DNA of 9,719 bases from Porphyromonadaceae bacterium (GTDB lineage: Bacteria > Bacteroidota > Bacteroidia > Bacteroidales > Dysgonomonadaceae), in assembly GCA_022840285.1 (NCBI GenBank), contig JALHIE010000081.1:1-9719 (forward strand), given 5' to 3'. Each line of letters opens with the position of its first letter. Positions within the stretch are counted from its first letter, which is position 1. The translations under genes were made by a program, and so were the position numbers. Shown here one piece after another: positions 1 through 5,588 of this stretch. The notes below the pieces were generated by a model. It was not told where the DNA came from and made no database searches. It saw nothing but the letters and a program-made list of their open reading frames with translations.

Positions 1-31
1 GCAAAACACTACATAACCTGTAGTTGTTTGC
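1..31. terminator. Stem-loop at the window edge, possible terminator
   Basis: Two 13-nt arms at 1-13 (GCAAAACACTACA) and 19-31 (TGTAGTTGTTTGC) are complementary at 11 of 13 positions and enclose the loop TAACC. No clear T-tract follows on either strand within the window. It could be a bidirectional terminator between the helicase gene and a gene beyond the left edge, or an arm pair from another repeat element. Function is inferred. Confidence 0.4.
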
Positions 32-220
32 AAATGTATGTAATTTATTTGGGATTTTTAGCTTTGGTACATAAAATATGAAAAATCTGAATTGAAATTT
101 TTATCTTTGTAGTCGTAAATGCTATGTTACCCTGTGTAGTTTTTCAAATTCCTAAGCAAAACTTAAAATCGAGTCATTTGTATATCTTATGGTGTCTTCT
201 TCTTTTAAGGTACCTTGAGG
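32..220. other. Non-coding AT-rich stretch, nothing recognised
   Basis: I see no convincing gene here. The only plus-strand open frame (124-327) is short, starts in AT-rich DNA and reads through the degenerate repeat array. A TATCTTTG at 102-109 resembles the Bacteroidota -7 box TAnnTTTG, but no TTTG sits at the expected distance upstream, so I do not call a promoter. Confidence 0.5.
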
Positions 221-347
221 ACTGTTTATTTTTGCTCAGAATTTACTGTATTCCTGTTCCCGAAAATACTGTAGGTAATGTTCCCAAAAAACTGTACAGG
301 ATTTTCCCATTTTCACTGTATTTTTAATTCCTGTTTACAATACTGTT
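221..347. repeat. Degenerate 23-24 bp periodic repeat array
   Basis: ACTGT(A/T) occurs at 221, 245, 268, 291, 315 and 342, giving spacings of 24, 23, 23, 24 and 27 bp. A second half-motif recurs in phase: GTTCCC at 256 and 280, TTTCCC at 303 and a weaker ATTCCT at 327. The approximate unit is ACTGTA-N5-GTTCCC-N6. The array starts about 110 bp beyond the helicase stop and its last copy overlaps the helicase 3' end (stop at 335-337). It may be a decayed tandem repeat or a set of sites for a DNA-binding protein. There are no unique spacers, so it is not CRISPR. Confidence 0.6.
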
Positions 348-2884
348 ATTTCTGTTAATTTCTCTATCAATTTTTGCTTTTCACTACTTCCTGTTGTCGA
401 GAAACGAAGTAACGGTAAATCATATTTTACTAAAATACTGTCTTTTTTCTTGTCCCGCTCGGTTTGATCTGTTCCTGCTTTGTGATACTCAAAACCATCA
501 ACTTCTATTGCAAGAATAGGATTTTTGCCGAGTTTGTTGTAAATAAGAAAGTCCAAGTGGGTGTTTGGGTGTCGTGCATATTTTTGTTCTTCTTCTGTCA
601 GTTTGGAAAAATCTCTGATAACATTGCGTAACGGAAAATGCAAAACCACATCATATTTTGAGAATTTGTCTTGTTTTAGAGTGTTTGAAATAAGTGCGAA
701 CATTAAGTTTTCGCTGTCATAATCAGATTTGTTACCACTTTTTGCAATAATTTCGGCTCTTTTTTGTTCGTAACCTTTGTAAAGGTAGTCGAAAACAGAA
801 CACAACGAACTTTCTTTTACAGAAAAGTTGTTGTATTCAATGTAGCGAATTAAGTCCGCGATATTGCTGTCTTTATCGCTGTCATTGCCGTTCACAACCA
901 AAATAAGTTGCTTGATTGCTCTCGAAATCGCCACATTTAAACGGTTTGGATTGTCTGTAAATTCAGAAATCTCATTATCAACTGTCGAAAGAATTATAAC
1001 ATCGTTTTCTCTGCCTTGAAATTTATCAACCGTGTCCGCTTTAATTTGTGTCTCGCTGAATGCTTGTTGTAATGCGTTTGTTTGGTCGCGATATGGTGTA
1101 ACAATGCCTAAATCAACGCTTTCAAGTTTTTCTTTTGGGATAATTTCGTTGATGATCACATCAATCTGTCGTTGATTCATTCTCCCGCGTGCGTGATTGC
1201 CTGCGGGAGTTTTATAAACAACCAAAGGTTCTCTTTCACTTTTTGTGTCAGTGAGAATAACAAGTTGATTATCGTAGAATTTTTGGTTGCAAAAATCAAT
1301 TATTTTCGGGTGGCAACGGTAATGTTCTCTCAAAAGTGTTTTTGGAATATTTGGAAAAATTTCCATAATTGAAGCAAGTAAACTATGATTTGAATAGCGA
1401 TACGGCTCTGCAATGGCGAAACTATCAAAAACCGCATCGGTTTTTTCTTTCATTTTGTCATCAACCACATTCGGAAGTTGTTTTAAGTCACCAACGATTA
1501 CTGCTCTTTTTGCACAGGATAAAGCGAGTGCGCCTGTTGCCAAATCCACTTGCGAAGATTCGTCAATAATCACGAAATCGTAAATCATATCCTCTGCTAA
1601 ACTCCTTCTTAACGAATAAGTTGTACTCATAATTACAGGATAATCTTTGAGAAATTTTTCTGAATTTGAACGCAAGTGAATTATTTCATACTTATCTCGT
1701 TTGTTGTAATTATATTTTGTATAAAGTTCATACTTAAAAAGTTTCATTGAGAGTTGGCTGTATTCCTTCATTTTGTCGTCAAATGAAAAATGTTTGAGAG
1801 AACTTTCCAATGTGTTTTGTAGTCTTTTTAATTCTTCAATTTTTATCTGATAATACTTTGATTGACAAAGAAGTATTATCTTCTCAGCAGGTATATTAAA
1901 TATTTTTCTTTCTTTTATTCCATATTTAAAACGATATAGTAATTTACGCCACCAAGTTAGTTTTTTGTTTGTATAACTTTGGTTTTCAATGGCTACCCAG
2001 AGAGCAAGAAGATTGTCTGCTGTTGTACTTTTCAAAGAATCAATATCGTTTTCAGTGTTGTTTTCTTCTTGAAAATGTTTATATTCAGTTGTTATACTGT
2101 CGATTTGTTGTTTTAATAGAGCCAATTCATTCTTTTGAACAAGATATCCTGAAAGTTTGTTGAACAGGTTTTGACAAGAACGTTTTATATCTGATTTTTC
2201 TTTATCTGATAAATTGAATTGTGATAAGTCGGGAATATCTGTTTGAGAATCAATAAATTCTTTTTTATTTGTTGAATTTCCGAGCAAAGCGGCAATAAAT
2301 TCAATACCGTTCTTTTGTAATTTTTCATACACATTTTTTGTTGCCGAATTGTTGCTCGAAACAACAGCAACACTTTGTCCGTTTATTACAGCATTGGCAA
2401 TAATGTTCAAAATTGTTTGCGTTTTTCCTGTTCCCGGAGGTCCTTCTATAACACTCAAAGACGAAGAAAATGCTTTATTTACCGCTTCTTTTTGACTAAT
2501 ATTAAACCCAAACGGAAATAATTCAATTGACTTGTTAAAGTTATTTACAGTTGGCTGAACTTTGTTTAGAAAGTTTGCAAGTATGGAATATTTGGGGATA
2601 AATGTGATTCTTGAGTAACTGTCGGCAAGTATATTTTTCCCTTCTTCGGTCGTTAGCCCGACAGTATCAGCAATTTTGGTTAGATACTGAAAAAGATTTT
2701 TGGATTTTTCTGTGTCAATGGCGGATTTTACAATTTTGATTTTGCTTGTTGCATAGGCGTAAGGTTTTGGACTGTTCTTGAAGGTTACGAAACAACGATT
2801 ACCAACAAACGAATAGGATAAAACGCTGTCTGTCCTATCATGTCCGTCAATATAAATTAGTTCGTTTTTCTGAGATATCACCAT
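335..2884 (-). CDS. SF1 (Upf1-like) helicase with C-terminal Vsr/DUF559-like nuclease domain
   Basis: Large 849-residue protein predicted to move on DNA or RNA using ATP and to cut nucleic acid. Visible SF1 motifs are a Q-motif glutamine at 131 (FGFNISQKEAV), Walker A GPPGTGKT at 148-155, Walker B IIDESSQ at 439-445, motif III VGDLKQLPN at 464-472, motif IV around REHYRCHP 519-526, motif V VDKFQGREND at 619-628 and motif VI NRLNVAISRA at 647-656. Residues ~230-400 form a charged, probably coiled-coil insertion between Walker A and B. The C-terminal ~130 residues carry HLDFLIYNK (D778) and LAIEVDGFEYH (E794, D796), like Vsr/DUF559/DUF2726-type PD-(D/E)XK nucleases. The first ~120 residues are not recognised. 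The start at 2884 follows a truncated gene by 11 bp; the only closer upstream ATG runs into TGA. Related helicase-nuclease fusions are common in anti-phage loci, so a defence role is plausible but inferred. Confidence 0.9.
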   Translation of the reverse strand: MVISQKNELIYIDGHDRTDSVLSYSFVGNRCFVTFKNSPKPYAYATSKIKIVKSAIDTEKSKNLFQYLTKIADTVGLTTEEGKNILADSYSRITFIPKYSILANFLNKVQPTVNNFNKSIELFPFGFNISQKEAVNKAFSSSLSVIEGPPGTGKTQTILNIIANAVINGQSVAVVSSNNSATKNVYEKLQKNGIEFIAALLGNSTNKKEFIDSQTDIPDLSQFNLSDKEKSDIKRSCQNLFNKLSGYLVQKNELALLKQQIDSITTEYKHFQEENNTENDIDSLKSTTADNLLALWVAIENQSYTNKKLTWWRKLLYRFKYGIKERKIFNIPAEKIILLCQSKYYQIKIEELKRLQNTLESSLKHFSFDDKMKEYSQLSMKLFKYELYTKYNYNKRDKYEIIHLRSNSEKFLKDYPVIMSTTYSLRRSLAEDMIYDFVIIDESSQVDLATGALALSCAKRAVIVGDLKQLPNVVDDKMKEKTDAVFDSFAIAEPYRYSNHSLLASIMEIFPNIPKTLLREHYRCHPKIIDFCNQKFYDNQLVILTDTKSEREPLVVYKTPAGNHARGRMNQRQIDVIINEIIPKEKLESVDLGIVTPYRDQTNALQQAFSETQIKADTVDKFQGRENDVIILSTVDNEISEFTDNPNRLNVAISRAIKQLILVVNGNDSDKDSNIADLIRYIEYNNFSVKESSLCSVFDYLYKGYEQKRAEIIAKSGNKSDYDSENLMFALISNTLKQDKFSKYDVVLHFPLRNVIRDFSKLTEEEQKYARHPNTHLDFLIYNKLGKNPILAIEVDGFEYHKAGTDQTERDKKKDSILVKYDLPLLRFSTTGSSEKQKLIEKLTEITVL

Positions 2885-2895
2885 TGCATTTTGGT

Positions 2896-3126
2896 TTAAT
2901 AAATACGACTGACAAATCTCTTTTCTTTATTATTATTCCATTGTACTTGAAATGTTCTCCCGTTTATTTGGTTAAGTAACATGAAGTTGTACATATTTTT
3001 TGTAGGGTGAAGGGTAAACTCGCCGTTTACTTCTTCATCTTCTGTCCATACAAGTGAACTTGAATTTAAGATTAGTTCGCCTTCGTAGCCATCTTCCGAT
3101 ATAGTAAAACTTGCGTGTAGCTGTTG
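2896..3126 (-). pseudogene. 3' fragment of an unknown gene, truncated at the cassette junction
   Basis: An open minus-strand frame of about 76 codons ends at TAA 2896-2898. It starts with no usable initiation codon: the first ATG is codon 45, and a stop overlaps the box GTTAGC at 3126-3131. The encoded text looks like real protein, for example SFTISEDGYEGELILNSSS, then LHPTKNMYNFMLLNQINGR, then FQVQWNNNKEKRFVSRIY. Its aromatic, polar pattern suggests a small beta-rich domain. I do not recognise the family with confidence. The open frame meets the end box of the neighbouring cassette exactly, so its 5' part was probably removed by recombination there. Because it stops 11 bp before the helicase start, the complete gene was probably co-transcribed with the helicase. 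Confidence 0.7.
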
Positions 3127-3161
3127 TTAGCTGCATGTGCCGTTGTCTGTACGAAGCAATG
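3111..3161 (-). other. Remnant attC-like element at the left end of the array
   Basis: GTTAGCTGCA at 3126-3135 is an exact inverted copy of the start of the beta-CASP cassette (TGCAGCTAAC at 5440-5449 on the plus strand, with partial extension on both sides), so it fits the R'' box of that cassette. CGTTGTCTGTACGAAGCAATG at 3141-3161 resembles the left arm of the 5444 element. GCGTGTAGCTGTT at 3113-3125 resembles the GCGTGTTA motif at the right arms of the other elements. No pair of complementary long arms is present, so the site looks broken or rearranged. The codons of the truncated gene begin inside it. Confidence 0.5.
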
Positions 3162-3169
3162 TCTCTCCA

Positions 3170-4117
3170 TTAGTTGAATGTGTCCAATGTTAATTTATAT
3201 TCTTTTTCTTTGTCGAATTGAATATAGTGATAACTTATCTCATCAGGAGCAACTTCATTCAATAATCCCAATAATTTTTTGTCAACTAACGGATGAAGTG
3301 TCGGAGATAAAAAATATGCTTTTATCTTTTTTGTTGGTGGTATTTTTAAAAGATGCTCGTTTTTATCAAGACAATTTTCGTGCTTGAAAATTTGTGTCCG
3401 CACCGATTGCAGAACGCACACATAGAAATACAACTCTGAAATTATTCCAACCTTTTCATTGTTGTCCGCTTTCAACTCAAACACTAATAACTCGTTTTCT
3501 TTATTAAATCCCCAAATGTCAATTGCACTTTTGCCACCTGTAAATATTGACGTACTTTTTGAAACTTTGTTTTCAAAAACTCCAACCGGTAGCTGTCTGT
3601 AAAGGGAAGTGGCATTTGAAATATTCATTAAAGGTTCTCGCAAATCCTTGTTTACAAAACGGTCTTCTAAATCTGCCTCTGGATTTGGTGAAACCTTGTC
3701 GCCTCGTTTGCTCTGAATGTTTAACAAGTACTTTTCCGCTTGTTTTATTTTTAAGTCGTCAAGAAATGTTTGGCAATCCCTGTCAATAGAAAACCAAGAG
3801 TTGAAATCTTGACTGAAATGTTTTAGGCGAAACAAAAAGCGTTGGTAATGTCCATTATCAATTAAGTTGGGCTTATCCCAACTGATAATTATATTTTGAT
3901 ATTTGCCCCATCTTTTAAGAACCAATGCCCAACCTTCAAAAGCACCATCATCTTTTTGCATATTGGATGAAACAGCGTTGCTTGATAATTTCATTATTGC
4001 TGTATGCCCTACAATGTTGAAAATTATTCCACTTGGAATTTTGATATTTCGTCTTTTGTTAAAAATCAAAAACTCTTTTTTTATTTTTTCTTGTATCTCT
4101 AAATTGGAATTACTCAT
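3170..4117 (-). CDS. PD-(D/E)XK nuclease-like protein, unknown family
   Basis: This 315-residue soluble protein has a C-terminal half resembling the PD-(D/E)XK nuclease core: a candidate helix glutamate in DLEDRF (E151), GGKSAIDIWGF with D200, a following strand LLVFELKAD with E214 and K216 (the E-x-K signature), and a helix ISELYFYVCVLQ (E228). Such a set usually binds a metal ion and cuts DNA or RNA. The N-terminal ~140 residues (for example GAFEGWALVLKRWGKY) are not recognised and may bind substrate or a partner. The start lies 11 bp after the stop of the upstream beta-CASP gene and both share one cassette, so they are probably co-transcribed and work together. The stop is followed within about 40 bp by the cassette end. 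Catalytic activity is inferred from motif spacing alone. Confidence 0.8.
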   Translation of the reverse strand: MSNSNLEIQEKIKKEFLIFNKRRNIKIPSGIIFNIVGHTAIMKLSSNAVSSNMQKDDGAFEGWALVLKRWGKYQNIIISWDKPNLIDNGHYQRFLFRLKHFSQDFNSWFSIDRDCQTFLDDLKIKQAEKYLLNIQSKRGDKVSPNPEADLEDRFVNKDLREPLMNISNATSLYRQLPVGVFENKVSKSTSIFTGGKSAIDIWGFNKENELLVFELKADNNEKVGIISELYFYVCVLQSVRTQIFKHENCLDKNEHLLKIPPTKKIKAYFLSPTLHPLVDKKLLGLLNEVAPDEISYHYIQFDKEKEYKLTLDTFN

Positions 4118-4128
4118 TGCTATAAATT

Positions 4129-5376
4129 TTAGATTAAATATTCTTTACCGTCCTCCCAAAGTGTAATATTATTGAAACCTCCCTTTTCAAATTCTGTTTT
4201 AAATTTTTCAGGAAATGCTGTGTGTATGGGAATTATTTTATTTGAATTTATTGTTTTTGCAAACTTCATTAAATCAGGAACAGTGGCGTGTCCGCTTGTA
4301 TGAATAGATTGAAATAAAATATCGCTGTCGTTCTTTAGTGTGTTAATTTTATCGGTGCAAGAGTTTTTGTGTTTTTCTTTTAAATATCCCTCCCATTGTG
4401 AATATATAATATTTATTGTCCCTTTGCTGCGTAATTTATTTACCAGTTTTTCATTTGGGCAACGGACAAAATAAACGAAATCAGAAGGAGTCTGAAAAAC
4501 GGCATTTCCTGTTCTTTGTTTTATTACTCTTTTACGGAAGTCATCAAATTGTTTGTCCTTAATTTTTTCTAATTGGGTTGGGTGGTCAAAGACTTTAATT
4601 TCTTGCCATTCAATTGCGGGAATGTTTTTAGATTGTTTTCTTACCATGTCTAAAATCCAAGCTGAATACACATCAATTACAAGATACTTTCCAGTCCTTT
4701 TACAAGCCCTGAAAACAGAAATTAGTCTGTCAATGTTTTGTGCTGAACTTATTACAAAAGATAAATTTGTCTGTAATTTGATTGTATTGTAAATAGCTTC
4801 TTCTACGCTATCCTCTGTCAAATAAAGGTGGTTTGTTCGCTCAACCATTGTCCCTTCAATGAGAAGTAAGTCAATATTTGCAGGAGGGTTTTCAATTTGT
4901 TTTTTGAAAACAATATTTTTTCTTCCCGTTGCTCTAAAGTCACCGCTGTAAAAAACTCGTTTATTATCTGCTTCAATTAAAAATGCAAATGCTTCTGGTG
5001 TCGAATGATCTGTCAGGAAAGGAGTAACTATAAATGTGTCGGCAATTGTAAATTTTATCCAAGGTTTAATTGTCTTAAAGTTGCCCGATAAAAGAGGAAT
5101 GTCCCTAAATATTTTTGTTGCATTTATTAAGTCCAAAGACAATTCGCCAATGAAAATGGGGACGTTAGTCCTCACATTTTCCATTAGTCCGAAATGGTCT
5201 TGATGTGGATGCGAAATTAATAATGCGTCAACTTTATTGTTAGCATAATCAATCTTTGGTTTTTTATCGTCAAGTGGCGCACCAAGGTCAACCCAAAGAA
5301 TTTTTCCGTTGTCTGCCTTTAACTCTACGCAAGACCCTCCGATCTCTTTTGTTCCTCTATAAATTTTAACTTTCAT
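4129..5376 (-). CDS. Beta-CASP metallo-beta-lactamase ribonuclease (RNase J/CPSF-73-like core)
   Basis: A metal-dependent nuclease, most likely acting on RNA, of 415 residues from the chosen start. Metallo-beta-lactamase motifs are D in LWVDLG (D30), HPHQDH (H56, H58, D60, H61), the histidine of LTDHS (H124) and the aspartate of YSGDFR (D146). Beta-CASP motifs follow: motif A acid in LLIEGT (E174), motif B histidine in HTSGHA (H363) and motif C histidine in IPIHT (H385). The 22-residue gap between the last two matches RNase J. It lacks the long C-terminal extension of RNase J, so it is a minimal catalytic core. The ATG at 5376 is preferred because MKVKIYRGTKEIGG is the natural N-terminus of the fold. 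The longer frame from 5439 would start inside the cassette end box with an unstructured 21-residue leader. It is the first gene of a two-gene unit with the PD-(D/E)XK protein. Confidence 0.88.
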   Translation of the reverse strand: MKVKIYRGTKEIGGSCVELKADNGKILWVDLGAPLDDKKPKIDYANNKVDALLISHPHQDHFGLMENVRTNVPIFIGELSLDLINATKIFRDIPLLSGNFKTIKPWIKFTIADTFIVTPFLTDHSTPEAFAFLIEADNKRVFYSGDFRATGRKNIVFKKQIENPPANIDLLLIEGTMVERTNHLYLTEDSVEEAIYNTIKLQTNLSFVISSAQNIDRLISVFRACKRTGKYLVIDVYSAWILDMVRKQSKNIPAIEWQEIKVFDHPTQLEKIKDKQFDDFRKRVIKQRTGNAVFQTPSDFVYFVRCPNEKLVNKLRSKGTINIIYSQWEGYLKEKHKNSCTDKINTLKNDSDILFQSIHTSGHATVPDLMKFAKTINSNKIIPIHTAFPEKFKTEFEKGGFNNITLWEDGKEYLI

Positions 5377-5443
5377 CTTGTCTATGTTTCTGTTCGCTTC
5401 ATGCTCCGAACTTTTCAGGTTAGCACTGTCCCTAGGCATTGCA

Positions 5444-5573
5444 GCTAACGGTTGAGTGTATGAAGCGTTGGTGGATTGCGGGCTTCATCCCTGTCTGCTG
5501 ACACAAACGCTGATTCGAAAGGGTGATTTATTTAAGCATTTAAATAACAATGCTATATGCGCAATATTGGCGC
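5444..5573 (-). repeat. attC-like element between the AIPR and beta-CASP units
   Basis: The box GCTAAC (5444-5449) is followed by an arm GTGTATGAAGCGTTG (5456-5470). Its opposing arm CAATGCTATATGCGC (5548-5562) is complementary at 10 of 15 positions, with most mismatches being transitions. The far box reads ATTGGCGC (5566-5573), a weak match to the GTTGGTGG that starts the AIPR unit. The internal sequence resembles the 7388 element: GATTGCGGGC, then CCTGTC...ACACAAA.G.TGA, occurs in both. Overall plan and length match the other elements, but the outer box has decayed. Confidence 0.6.
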
Positions 5574-5580
5574 TAGCATT
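5549..5580 (-). terminator. Hairpin after the AIPR gene, likely terminator
   Basis: AATGCTA (5549-5555) pairs perfectly with TAGCATT (5574-5580), and GCGC (5559-5562) with GCGC (5570-5573). There is a 3-nt bulge and a short loop. The hairpin begins 8 bp after the AIPR stop codon and is followed on the minus strand by GTTATTT. It overlaps the right arm of the attC-like element, so the same bases may serve both roles. Termination is inferred. Confidence 0.5.
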
Positions 5581-5588
5581 TCTTATTC

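Larger units (their letters stand above)
3126..5448 (-). mobile_element. Cassette-like unit: beta-CASP nuclease plus PD-(D/E)XK protein
   Basis: Read on the minus strand, the unit starts at the GTTAGCTGCAATGCC box (5449 downward) and ends at GGCACATGCAGCTAAC (3141 to 3126). These ends are inverted copies over 10 contiguous bases, with further partial matching. Two same-strand genes fill the unit almost completely. The end match follows the rule for integron cassettes, where the first bases of the inserted cassette pair with the R'' box of its own attC. Its attC hairpin is incomplete at the left end. Confidence 0.6.

Noticed and set aside
102..109. TATCTTTG as a Bacteroidota -7 promoter box
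   Set aside because: No TTTG at about 19-21 bp upstream and no plausible plus-strand gene downstream.
124..327. Plus-strand open frame of 67 codons in the left intergenic region
   Set aside because: Composition is cysteine- and leucine-rich in a way typical of chance AT-rich frames, it runs through the degenerate repeat array, and no start signal supports it.
221..347. Possible CRISPR array
   Set aside because: The repeated motif is short and degenerate, the copies abut without unique spacers of constant length, and no cas genes are present.
3178..4166. Plus-strand open frames opposite the PD-(D/E)XK gene
   Set aside because: They are antisense shadows of a gene with clear domain motifs on the minus strand.
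5377..5439. Longer start for the beta-CASP protein
   Set aside because: The extra 21 residues would begin inside the cassette end box and have no domain character, while MKVKIYRGTKEIGG is a natural first strand of the fold.
5419..5449. Mini inverted repeat GTTAGC...GCTAAC, possibly a tiny nested cassette
   Set aside because: Only six bases match, the spacer is 19 bp and no arm sequences accompany the inner box, so chance is a sufficient explanation.
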